A stretch of DNA of 21,210 nucleotides from CAZJAD01 sp964543855. GTDB taxonomy: Bacteria; Electryoneota; RPQS01; DYHQ01. The notes under the pieces are model-generated. The model saw nothing but the letters and a program-made list of their open reading frames with translations. It did not search any database and was not told the DNA's origin. The translations under genes and the position numbers were made by a program. This document shows, piece by piece, positions 9,039 through 16,553 of the stretch; position 1 is the stretch's first letter; every line of letters begins with the position of its first letter. Location of the stretch: the NCBI GenBank assembly GCA_964543855.1, contig CAZJAD010000033.1, positions 1 through 21,210 of the forward strand. The letters are read 5' to 3'.

Positions 9039-9986
9039 ATGAAAGAATCCATCCATAATGTTGTCATCATCGGATCGGGACCGGCGGGACTTACAGCAGC
9101 CATCTACACGGCGCGGGCGGATCTTTCGCCGGTCGTTGTCGAAGGACTTGAGCCCGGCGGGCAGCTCATGATCACCACGGATGTGGAGAACTACCCGGGC
9201 TTTCCCGACGGCATTCAGGGACCTGAGCTCATGGCTCTATTCCGCCAGCAAGCCGAGAAATTCGGCACATCCTTCATTTCAGACGAAGTGGCGAAAGTCG
9301 ACCTGACGCAACGGCCCTTCACGATTACTCTCGGCGACGGCACACAGCTTCACACCCGAGCACTCATCATCGCGTCCGGAGCAACGGCCAAATGGCTGGG
9401 TTTGGAATCAGAGAAACGGTTGCAGGGCAAGGGAGTGTCCGCCTGTGCCACCTGCGACGGCTTTTTCTTTCGTGACAAGGATGTGGTGGTGGTTGGAGGT
9501 GGGGACACGGCGATGGAAGAGGCCTCTTTTCTTACGAAATTCGCCCGCAAGGTGACGCTTGTGCACCGCCGCGATGCTCTGCGTGCTTCGAAGTTCATGC
9601 AACAGAGAGTGATGGACAATCCAAAGATTGAGGTTAAGTGGAACACAATCGTCACGAATGTCTTGCACGACGGTCAGTGGCAACAAGTCACGGGTGTTCG
9701 GCTGAAGAATGTGAAGACGGGTGAAGAATCCGACTTTGCATGTGACGGGCTGTTTCTGGCAATCGGACACGAGCCAAACACGAAGGTCTTCCGCGATATC
9801 TTGCCTGCGAATAAGGTGGGCTACCTCATCGCAAAGCCTGACACATCGCACACCGACATCACGGGCGTCTTCGTGGCGGGTGATGTTCAAGACCATCGGT
9901 ATCGACAAGCCGTGACAGCCGCCGGTTTCGGTTGTATGGCCGCCATTGACGCAGAACGATTCCTGGAAGCAGAAGATGACACCTGA
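9039..9986 (+). CDS. trxB: Thioredoxin reductase (NADPH)
   Basis: A 315-residue FAD enzyme that passes electrons from NADPH to thioredoxin in the cytoplasm. Visible are the FAD-binding GSGPAG (residues 12-17), the redox-active CATC (136-139, in SACATCDGFF), the NADPH-binding GGGDTA (153-158), HRR (176-178) matching NADPH preference, and the C-terminal FAD motif FVAGDV (278-283). The length is normal for a low-molecular-weight bacterial TrxB. ATG 9039 follows AGGAG closely and fits the usual N-terminus. An in-frame TTG at 9015 behind GGAGGG is a possible alternative that adds eight residues. The 3' end overlaps the next gene by 11 bases (9976-9986), so the two are probably translationally coupled. 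No thioredoxin gene is in the window. Confidence 0.95.
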   Translation: MKESIHNVVIIGSGPAGLTAAIYTARADLSPVVVEGLEPGGQLMITTDVENYPGFPDGIQGPELMALFRQQAEKFGTSFISDEVAKVDLTQRPFTITLGDGTQLHTRALIIASGATAKWLGLESEKRLQGKGVSACATCDGFFFRDKDVVVVGGGDTAMEEASFLTKFARKVTLVHRRDALRASKFMQQRVMDNPKIEVKWNTIVTNVLHDGQWQQVTGVRLKNVKTGEESDFACDGLFLAIGHEPNTKVFRDILPANKVGYLIAKPDTSHTDITGVFVAGDVQDHRYRQAVTAAGFGCMAAIDAERFLEAEDDT

Positions 9987-11385
9987 ACATCACGAGTTTG
10001 ACATTGCGGTGTTGGGTGGCGGACCGGCCGGCTATGTCGCGGCTATCCGCGCCTCGCAACTCAAGCTCAAGACGGTTATCATCGAGCCCGAGCGATTGGG
10101 CGGCGTGTGTTTGAACTGGGGCTGCATTCCGACGAAGGCCCTGCTGAAGTCTGCCGATCTATATCTCGAGGCGCGCAGGCTCGGCAAGTTCGGCATTGAC
10201 GCCGAGGTCAAGGGAATCGATTTTGGTCGCATCATCGCCCGGAGCCGCCAGGTCGCCAACCGGAGTTCGGCAGGTGTCGAATATCTTGTGAAGAAGAATC
10301 GGATCGTGCGAATTGCGGGGAAAGGGCGTTTGCTCTCAGCAGGTAATGTGGAGGTTGTCGACAGGGATTCGGGGGAGGTGACTGCGCAGGTTCGTGCGCG
10401 GCACATTATCATTGCGACCGGTGGCTCCGCAAGAGGCTTGCCGGGAGTGGAATTTGATGAGCAGCGCGTTGTCACTTCCAAGGAGGCCATGAGCCTGCAA
10501 TCCCAACCGCAGAGTCTGGTCGTGATCGGTGCTGGGGCGATTGGAGTCGAGCTGGCGTACTTCTACGCTGCTCTGGGAACGAAAGTAACGCTCCTTGAAA
10601 TGCTCGACCAAGCTCTGCCTCTGGAGGATCCGGAAGTCAGCGCCGCTCTGGAACGGTCACTCTCCAAGCTCGGAATAGATATCCACACGGGAACGGCGGT
10701 ACGGTCGGTTCAGAAAGATTCGGACGGCGTCACCATAACCTCTCAAGGAGCCGGGGGAGAGCTGACATTCCGAGGCGAACTGGCTCTCGTGGCTGTCGGT
10801 GTCGGTGGTAATACCGAGGGCATTGGCCTGGACCGTGTGGGCGTGAAGATCGAGAGGAGCTTTGCGGTCGTCAACAAGAAATATCAGACGGACGTGCCTG
10901 GGATTTGGGCCATCGGAGATGTTATCGGTCCGCCTCTTCTGGCTCATGTGGCTTCGCGAGAAGCGATTTGCTGTGTTGAAGAGATTGCGGGACTTGGCCC
11001 TGCACCGGTTGACTACGACGGCGTTCCTTCGTGCACCTACTGCCAGCCGCAGGTTGCATCGGTGGGTTTCACCGAGACGGCCTGCCGCGAGAAAGGAATC
11101 GACGTGACCATCGGGCGGTTTCCCTTTGTGGCTTCTGGGAAAGCGCAGGCAGCGGGCGAGATTGAAGGGTTTGTGAAGGTGATTTGCGATGCCAAATCCG
11201 GACGCTTGCTGGGGGCGCATCTCATCGGTTCAGGTGTCACCGAACTCATCGCCGAGCTCGCGCTTGCCCGCAGTCTCGGTGCGACTAATCGAGACATCCT
11301 GCACTCCATGCATCCGCACCCCACATTGAGCGAGGCTGTCATGGAGGCGACTGCAGACAGCTTGGGGGAGGCGATTCACCTTTGA
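9976..11385 (+). CDS. lpdA: Dihydrolipoamide dehydrogenase (E3)
   Basis: A 469-residue flavoprotein that reoxidises dihydrolipoyl groups of 2-oxo-acid dehydrogenase complexes or the glycine cleavage system using NAD+. It shows the FAD motif GGGPAG (14-19), the disulfide pair in CLNWGC (C45, C50), the NAD-binding GAGAIG, the second FAD motif WAIGDV, and the C-terminal catalytic HPHPTLSE (His448, Glu453). The length is typical. ATG 9976 lies inside the end of trxB with GGAAG nearby; the open frame extends further upstream but only within trxB. No E1, E2 or glycine-cleavage genes are adjacent, so its partner complex is encoded elsewhere. The side-by-side overlap with thioredoxin reductase, a related flavoprotein fold, is notable. 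Confidence 0.95.
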   Translation: MTPEHHEFDIAVLGGGPAGYVAAIRASQLKLKTVIIEPERLGGVCLNWGCIPTKALLKSADLYLEARRLGKFGIDAEVKGIDFGRIIARSRQVANRSSAGVEYLVKKNRIVRIAGKGRLLSAGNVEVVDRDSGEVTAQVRARHIIIATGGSARGLPGVEFDEQRVVTSKEAMSLQSQPQSLVVIGAGAIGVELAYFYAALGTKVTLLEMLDQALPLEDPEVSAALERSLSKLGIDIHTGTAVRSVQKDSDGVTITSQGAGGELTFRGELALVAVGVGGNTEGIGLDRVGVKIERSFAVVNKKYQTDVPGIWAIGDVIGPPLLAHVASREAICCVEEIAGLGPAPVDYDGVPSCTYCQPQVASVGFTETACREKGIDVTIGRFPFVASGKAQAAGEIEGFVKVICDAKSGRLLGAHLIGSGVTELIAELALARSLGATNRDILHSMHPHPTLSEAVMEATADSLGEAIHL

Positions 11386-11531
11386 AGCAAGCACCGGGCC
11401 GCACGCCTTCCAGCTAACTCCTTGCCACTCTGTTGCAGACACGCAAATCCGGAGCGAGTGTTGAGTGTCTGTCCAGACCTTGGCCACTCTGTCCGAAGAC
11501 CGCAGAAGCGAGACTCTTTGCAGGAGATACA

Positions 11532-12218
11532 ATGACCTTGAGCGTCATCATGCCCGTATACAATGAGCGGGAGAATTTGCCCATCATTGTCGAGCGGGTT
11601 CGCCAAGTGCCGATAGACAAGGAATTGATCATCGTCGATGACGGCTCTACCGATGGGAGCAGAGAGTGGCTTGAGCAAAATGTGACCGGTGAGAATGAAC
11701 ATGTGATCCTTCACTCGAAGAATTTGGGGAAAGGATCGGCAATTCGAACCGCTATTCCGACTGTCACGGGTGATGTTGTCGTGATTCAGGACGGTGATCT
11801 GGAGTATGATCCGGCAGACTGGGTGAACATGATACAGCCGATTCTGGAGGGATCGGCTCAGGTCGTGTATGGGTCGCGCACCTTGGGCAAGAACAAAGAG
11901 AAGTCTTCCTGGATGTTTTTTCTTGGAGGAGTCGTTGTGTCGGTGGTGACTTCCGTGCTATATGGTGCACTGATAACGGATGCGGCGACTTGCTACAAGA
12001 TGGTTCGGGCTGATCTTCTGAAGTCGATACCTTTGACCTGCACGAGTTTCGAATTCTGCCATGAATTGACCGCCAAGCTTCGTCGGCGCAAAATACGAAT
12101 CGTCGAGATTCCGATCAAGTATTATCCGCGGAAGGTTTCCGAAGGAAAGAAGGTCCGGTTGAAGGATTTCTTTCTCGCCCTCAAGATGCTGATCAAATAC
12201 CGTTTCGCGAAGGTGTGA
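11532..12218 (+). CDS. Family 2 glycosyltransferase, DPM1/ArnC-like
   Basis: A 228-residue GT-A fold enzyme, most like polyprenyl-phosphate mannosyl- or glucosyltransferases (DPM1 type), which load a sugar from a nucleotide donor on to a lipid carrier at the inner membrane face. Visible are VIMPVYNE (5-12), VDDGSTDGS (35-43), the metal-binding QDGDLEYDP (86-94), YGSR (113-116), the acceptor-site region TSFEFCHE (171-178) and YYPRKVSEGKKV (197-208). No C-terminal membrane domain is present, unlike ArnC or GtrB. ATG 11532 has AGGAG six bases upstream; an open extension to 11433 has no ribosome site. The next gene is a GT-C-like membrane protein that could use the lipid-linked sugar made here, though a promoter separates the two. 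The exact sugar is unknown. Confidence 0.88.
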   Translation: MTLSVIMPVYNERENLPIIVERVRQVPIDKELIIVDDGSTDGSREWLEQNVTGENEHVILHSKNLGKGSAIRTAIPTVTGDVVVIQDGDLEYDPADWVNMIQPILEGSAQVVYGSRTLGKNKEKSSWMFFLGGVVVSVVTSVLYGALITDAATCYKMVRADLLKSIPLTCTSFEFCHELTAKLRRRKIRIVEIPIKYYPRKVSEGKKVRLKDFFLALKMLIKYRFAKV

Positions 12219-12287
12219 GGAGGGCCGATCTACCTGGGACAGCGTTGTCCGACCGCCGGTGGATCTTCGCGATGAGGAGACCTCTTC

Positions 12288-12316
12288 TTGACATCCGGGG
12301 CAAAGTAGGGTATATT
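12288..12316 (+). promoter_or_regulatory. Strong sigma70-type promoter upstream of the GT-C/proS/ftsH unit
   Basis: Perfect TTGACA (12288-12293), a 17-base spacer and TATATT (12311-12316), sharing the extended TATATTAGATT with the promoter at 7883-7911. The predicted start is near 12323, leaving about 250 bases of leader. Confidence 0.85.
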
Positions 12317-12533
12317 AGATTTGCTGGACAAGATTGATCGGAGTTGCCAAGGCCGCTGTGATTCAACCATCCTACCGAGACCTTTGGGAGAACGCATAAT
12401 CGGTCGACATACCACGACTGTCAGAGAGATTGACATCGGCAAATCCGGAGGCGGGCGAGCTCTGCAAAATACAAGGTCAGGCAATCTGCTCTTTCTCATT
12501 TGGTGCTGGGTTTTTATGAGAGTGTGTGAACGA

Positions 12534-12546
12534 AGAGGATCAAATG
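12534..12546 (+). promoter_or_regulatory. Strong ribosome site and ATG in a frame other than the membrane protein
   Basis: AGAGG at 12534-12538 stands five bases before ATG 12544. The frame begins MALKVGEWVVYEDEEK and stays open to 13215, but beyond about 20 residues its composition is that of an out-of-frame translation. It may be a short coupling peptide, a decoy, or the true start of the membrane protein if one base is wrong near 12580-12600. Confidence 0.4.
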
Positions 12547-12574
12547 GCACTGAAGGTCGGAGAGTGGGTCGTCT

Positions 12575-14122
12575 ATGAAGACGAAGAGAAAGAAGCGCCA
12601 GGAGACTCCTTCTCGTCCGCAACGGAAAACGCTGACCGACCAATGGCGAGAATGGCGATGGGTGCTGGCTGCTTTCGCCGTGGGATGCGCTGTGATGTGG
12701 GTCGCCTATCCGAATCCTCTGATGATCACGGATACGGCGGAGTTCATTCGCTCAGCCCAGTCGCTCCAGCACAATCCGTACAAGCCCATTGGTTACTCGC
12801 TCTTCATGGCTCTCATCCACGAGATTGCGCCGCACACTTGGGCCCTGCTTTTGGCGCAGACGCTTGTGCGGCTCGTGGCGACAATTGTTTTTCTGTCCGT
12901 CCTTCGGCGCTTCTGGAGTGTTTCTCAGGGTGTGGCGTCGGTTCTCGGTGCTTTGTGCGCCATCGAACCGCTCAATCTCCTGGCCGATCATACGCTCTTG
13001 AGCGACAGCCTCTTCGCCAGTTTCACCCTATTGACCTTTGCGGCACTGCTCTGGTATCTGAAACAGCCGGGCGGGCGGGCGGCACTCGCCATCTGGATAA
13101 GTCTCGCACTGGCGATGCTCGTGCGCCATGTCGGACTGTTCTACTTTGGATTGGTTGTCCTGACGATCTTCGCTTTGAGGGCCCCCAGATGGGGTCTGCA
13201 TGCGGGGCTGATTAGTCTGGCGTTTGTGGGATTGGTCCTGGGGATGGCATGGCGGTTCAAAGTGGATCAAGGCGTATTCGCGCTGACGGCCTTTGACGGG
13301 TGGGCGCTGTACGGAGGCGTGGCCCCTTTCATGGATCGGAATTCCGACTATTACACACGCCTTGATCCGGAGCTTCAATCCATCTACAAGTTCTTTGCCA
13401 CTTTCCCCGACAGCATCTATGACTCACCTCGGTCGAACGATTGGTACCGATGGAGTCCTCATTCGCCCGCGAAACAATATCTGTACAGGGTCATAGAGAG
13501 AGGACAGGTCCGCGATTACCATGCGGCCTATGTCGAGACGAACAGGGTCTTGCGGAGATTAAGCCGGGATATTGTGCTTCACCGGCCATTTGCTTTCATT
13601 TTTCAGGTTTATCTTCCCAACGTGCTGCGGACAGTGTGGCGGGCAACTGTCGTTGATGTGGACACCCGCGTCTTCAACTATCAGGGCCAGACTCACGCCA
13701 CCATCCGGAACTACTACAGGGAAGACAGTGGCCCATGGCGGGCACGGATTACGTTATTTGGCGAGCTGGCCCATATTTTGCCTTATTGGGTCACACTGTG
13801 GTGGATCGCGACTTTGGCTGGAGCGGTCCGTGCGGTCACAAGGAACCGACGGAAGAATCTCGTGCGATTAGCAGTTACCGATCCGGTCGTCTATCTTGCG
13901 AGTGCGATGATTCTGTTGTCGTTTCTGGTTGCGGCCAGCCACCACTACAACTTGCGCTACGCTACACCGAATATGCCCTTGCTGATGACCGCCGGGCTCA
14001 TCGCAATCGCAGGTTGGAGACGAAGACAGAAGCAAGCCGACGATTCGAGTGCGAGAAGTGGGCAACGACGGGAGAGCAGAAGTCATCCTAAACGGCGCCG
14101 GAATCAAGATATGGAGGATTAG
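12575..14122 (+). CDS. Multi-pass membrane protein, GT-C/ArnT-like glycosyltransferase
   Basis: A 515-residue inner-membrane protein with a Lys/Arg-rich N-terminus, about nine or more hydrophobic segments and a highly basic hydrophilic tail after residue 481. The first segment (28-45) is followed by PLMITDTAEFIRSAQSL with Asp53 and Glu56. That is where GT-C enzymes such as ArnT and PMT carry their catalytic acidic residue, and PIGYSLF (71-77) matches the usual P-x-GY block. A late RYATPNMPLL (461-470) resembles the R-Y-x-x-P end motif. Such enzymes move a sugar from a polyprenyl-phosphate carrier to lipid or protein outside the membrane. ATG 12575 is the only start in this frame and has only a weak ribosome site. 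The stop is 11 bases before proS. The acceptor is unknown and I cannot assign a numbered family. Confidence 0.7.
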   Translation: MKTKRKKRQETPSRPQRKTLTDQWREWRWVLAAFAVGCAVMWVAYPNPLMITDTAEFIRSAQSLQHNPYKPIGYSLFMALIHEIAPHTWALLLAQTLVRLVATIVFLSVLRRFWSVSQGVASVLGALCAIEPLNLLADHTLLSDSLFASFTLLTFAALLWYLKQPGGRAALAIWISLALAMLVRHVGLFYFGLVVLTIFALRAPRWGLHAGLISLAFVGLVLGMAWRFKVDQGVFALTAFDGWALYGGVAPFMDRNSDYYTRLDPELQSIYKFFATFPDSIYDSPRSNDWYRWSPHSPAKQYLYRVIERGQVRDYHAAYVETNRVLRRLSRDIVLHRPFAFIFQVYLPNVLRTVWRATVVDVDTRVFNYQGQTHATIRNYYREDSGPWRARITLFGELAHILPYWVTLWWIATLAGAVRAVTRNRRKNLVRLAVTDPVVYLASAMILLSFLVAASHHYNLRYATPNMPLLMTAGLIAIAGWRRRQKQADDSSARSGQRRESRSHPKRRRNQDMED

Positions 14123-14133
14123 AACACCCGATA

Positions 14134-15603
14134 ATGGCCAAGAACATTACGCCCCGCGACAAAGACTACTCACAGTGGTATGTTGATGTTATCCGTGAAG
14201 CCAAGTTAGCGGATTATTCACCGGTGAAGGGATGCATGGTTATCCGTCCCAACGGCTATGCCATCTGGGAGATGATGCAGCAAGCGCTCGACCGGATGTT
14301 CAAGGAAACAGGCCATGTCAACGCCTACTTCCCTCTTTTCATTCCGCAGAGTTTTCTGGAGAAAGAGGCCGAGCATGTGGAGGGATTCGCGCTGGAGTGC
14401 GCCCTAGTCACGCATTCGGGGCTTGAGCGGATTGAAGGTGAGGCTCGCTTGCGGCCGACGGGAAAACTCGAAGAGCCGCTGGTGATTCGGCCGACATCCG
14501 AGACGGTCATCTGGGCGATGTATAAGAACTGGATTCAGAGCTACCGTGACTTGCCGCTCCTCATCAATCAGTGGGCCAATGTCGTACGCTGGGAGATGCG
14601 CACGCGCCTTTTCCTGCGGACCACCGAATTCCTATGGCAAGAAGGGCACACGGCTCATGCCACCGCAGAGGATGCGGAAGCTGAGGCACGGCGCATCCTC
14701 GAGGTCTATCGCACGTTTGCCGAAGACTACATGGCGATGCCGGTCCTTTCCGGGTTAAAATCCGAGGGTCAGAAGTTCCCCGGGGCTGTACGTACTTATA
14801 CGATTGAAGCGATGATGCAGGACAAGAAGGCTTTGCAAGCGGGTACTTCCCACTACCTTGGGCAGAACTTTGCGAAGGCCTTTGATGTGACTTTTCAGAA
14901 CGAGCGCAACGAGCTTGAGTATGTTTACGCGACATCCTGGGGTGTTTCTACGCGGCTTGTCGGTGCTCTTATCATGGTGCATGGCGATGATGACGGCATT
15001 GTTGTTCCGCCTCGATTGGCCGAGTGGCCGGTATATGTCGTGCCGATCTACAAGAAGGCCGAGGAGCGAGCGGCCGTGATGGGCGTTTTGAAGCCGCTCC
15101 TTTCGGACCTGAAAAAAGCCGGAATCGGTACTCGGCTCGATGATCGCGAGCAATTGACGCCGGGTTACAAATTCGCGGAAGGCGAATTGACAGGACATCC
15201 TCTGCGCCTTGAGGTGGGACCCAAGGATGTGGCGAAAGGACAAGTCATGCTCACCAAGCGCCACAATCGCGAGAAGGTGAGTTGTCCGGTGGCCAATGTC
15301 GTACGCGAAGTTCCGAAGGTTCTCGACGCAATCCAGAACGAGCTTTTCCAGCGTGCGAAGACTCTGCGAGACGAGCACACGAGCCCGGTGGAGACCTACG
15401 ATGAACTGCGCCGTGCGATGGAGGAAGACTCGGGGTTCGCGCTGTGCCATTGGGCTGGAAACCAGGAGGATGAACAGAGAGTTCAAGAGGAAACGAAGGC
15501 CACGTTGCGTGTCATCCCTATTGACGGGCAGCCAGAGAAAGGGAAATGCATTCTGACCGGCAAGCCGTCATCACAGCGCGTCGTTTTTGGGAAAGCGTAT
15601 TAG
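14134..15603 (+). CDS. proS: Prolyl-tRNA synthetase, archaeal/eukaryotic type (ProS type 3)
   Basis: A 489-residue class II synthetase that charges tRNA-Pro. Visible are RPTSET (119-124), motif 2 with RWEMRTRLFLRTTEFLWQEGH (152-172), motif 3 around GVSTRLVGALIMVHGDDDG (270-288), the anticodon-binding domain (about 297-400), and the C-terminal domain ending in the conserved Tyr489. There is no bacterial-type YbaK editing insertion, so this is the shorter archaeal-type form found in several bacterial phyla. The C-terminal zinc-binding domain looks degenerate: where type 3 enzymes usually carry four cysteines, this region keeps only Cys438 and Cys472 (ALCHWAGNQEDE and GKCILTGK). ATG 14134 lacks a well-placed ribosome site and lies 11 bases after the previous stop, suggesting coupled translation. 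Confidence 0.96.
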   Translation: MAKNITPRDKDYSQWYVDVIREAKLADYSPVKGCMVIRPNGYAIWEMMQQALDRMFKETGHVNAYFPLFIPQSFLEKEAEHVEGFALECALVTHSGLERIEGEARLRPTGKLEEPLVIRPTSETVIWAMYKNWIQSYRDLPLLINQWANVVRWEMRTRLFLRTTEFLWQEGHTAHATAEDAEAEARRILEVYRTFAEDYMAMPVLSGLKSEGQKFPGAVRTYTIEAMMQDKKALQAGTSHYLGQNFAKAFDVTFQNERNELEYVYATSWGVSTRLVGALIMVHGDDDGIVVPPRLAEWPVYVVPIYKKAEERAAVMGVLKPLLSDLKKAGIGTRLDDREQLTPGYKFAEGELTGHPLRLEVGPKDVAKGQVMLTKRHNREKVSCPVANVVREVPKVLDAIQNELFQRAKTLRDEHTSPVETYDELRRAMEEDSGFALCHWAGNQEDEQRVQEETKATLRVIPIDGQPEKGKCILTGKPSSQRVVFGKAY

Positions 15604-15666
15604 GCAGCGTGTATCCAGCCTCACTCGGCTCTCACACAAACACAATAAACGGGTACGGAGGCCATC

Positions 15667-16290
15667 ATGAAGAAACTCTTGCTTCTACTGGCGGGTGTCG
15701 GTCTCCTCACAGGGGTGCAGACGTCTGTGGCAGGCGATACTTATTTTGGAGTGACCGGAGGTTTTGCGCGGACAATCTGGGCGCCCTGCTGGACATCAGA
15801 CGGTTATGCTGACGCAGGCAACGGGGCATTTCTTCTTGAGATGCGTGCGCAGTTGCCTTACAAAGAACATCTGTTTGTCGTGCCGTTTGTGAGCTATCTT
15901 TCGGCCAATCATACGACGAGTTACCGCACGGGCGGCTATGAGGTCTATGACATTCATACCGAGCGCACCTATTTCCGGGAGATTAGTGCGGGCGTCCACA
16001 TGCACTATCACCTGCCGATCTTGGGACGGGCGATCTATGTTGGTGGAGGACCGGCTTTGCGATTCCATGAATCGGGCCGGCGATCCGTGTGGGCACCTCA
16101 TCAGATGGACACTCACAGTGGTACATCGCCGGCGCTCTGCATTCTTGGGGGCTGGGCCACGCGAATCGGCGAGAAGTTCGTCACTTTCTTTGAACCGCAG
16201 GTCATCTTCAGCCCGGATGCTATTGACCGCCAAGAGACATACTATCCTCCCGACAGACTCTCACTTCAGATGGGGATTCTGTGGAAATAG
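15667..16290 (+). CDS. Small outer-membrane beta-barrel-like protein
   Basis: A 207-residue exported protein. A signal peptide covers residues 1 to about 22 (MKKLLLLLAGVGLL..SVAG), followed by alternating polar/hydrophobic strands with many Gly, Tyr and Phe residues, and an ending LSLQMGILWK typical of a closing beta-strand. These features fit a small outer-membrane barrel of the OmpW/OmpX-like size class, but I cannot name a family. ATG 15667 has GGAGG five bases upstream, so the start is firm. The gene lies 63 bases after proS and 58 before the next small gene with no terminator, and so is probably in the same transcript. Function unknown. Confidence 0.75.
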   Translation: MKKLLLLLAGVGLLTGVQTSVAGDTYFGVTGGFARTIWAPCWTSDGYADAGNGAFLLEMRAQLPYKEHLFVVPFVSYLSANHTTSYRTGGYEVYDIHTERTYFREISAGVHMHYHLPILGRAIYVGGGPALRFHESGRRSVWAPHQMDTHSGTSPALCILGGWATRIGEKFVTFFEPQVIFSPDAIDRQETYYPPDRLSLQMGILWK

Positions 16291-16348
16291 TGTATTCAGT
16301 TGGATACCTTTCACGGCAATCTAAAAGACGAAGCCAAAGGGGAATCAC

Positions 16349-16546
16349 ATGGAAAACGAGTGTTGCTGCGAGGCCAGCATCGAACAACTCGCCACGGACA
16401 TTCTGATCGCCCGACTGTCGGTTCCGGGATTGGGTATTCATCCGCCGATTGAGAAGGTGTGCGAGGAATTCGAAGCGATTTATCGAACCATTGAGCGGCT
16501 GGTTCGCGAGAAGGAGTCGGGGTCTTCCGGCGGAAAAAAGCACTGA
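16349..16546 (+). CDS. Small Cys-rich-N-terminus protein upstream of cobO, unknown function
   Basis: A 65-residue protein with AAGGGGA placed about eight bases before ATG 16349, so it is well set up for translation. It begins MENECCCEAS with three adjacent cysteines, then has a predicted helical, amphipathic body (IEQLATDILIARL and EKVCEEFEAIYRTIERLV) and a polar Gly/Ser/Lys tail. A fourth cysteine is Cys39. The Cys triplet could bind a metal or cluster, but no known motif is evident. Its stop is seven bases before the cobalamin adenosyltransferase start, which lacks its own ribosome site. Translation of the two is probably coupled and a functional link is possible. I do not recognise the family. 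Confidence 0.7.
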   Translation: MENECCCEASIEQLATDILIARLSVPGLGIHPPIEKVCEEFEAIYRTIERLVREKESGSSGGKKH

Positions 16547-16553
16547 CCGAGCC

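Larger units (their letters stand above)
12219..12574 (+). other. Intergenic region and long leader upstream of the GT-C-like gene
   Basis: About 356 bases with no confident gene. It starts with a weak hairpin (GGACA/TGTCC at 12238-12251 region) without a T tract, so there is no clear terminator for the preceding glycosyltransferase. The promoter at 12288-12316 follows, then about 250 bases of transcribed leader. The leader holds an AGAGG ribosome site and ATG at 12544 in a different frame from the membrane protein. I recognise no riboswitch or known RNA in it. Confidence 0.6.

Noticed and set aside
12321..12578. An 85-codon frame ending in an ATGA overlap with the GT-C-like start
   Set aside because: It starts with TTG right at the predicted transcript start, without a ribosome site, and its composition does not look coding.
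12544..13215. A 223-codon frame overlapping the GT-C-like gene
   Set aside because: Not called as a gene because after the first ~20 residues it reads as an out-of-frame shadow of the membrane protein. Its ribosome site is kept as a separate observation.
16291..16553. Cobalamin riboswitch upstream of cobO
   Set aside because: The spacers before the small gene and cobO are only 58 and 7 bases, far too short for the element, and no B12-box-like sequence was seen.
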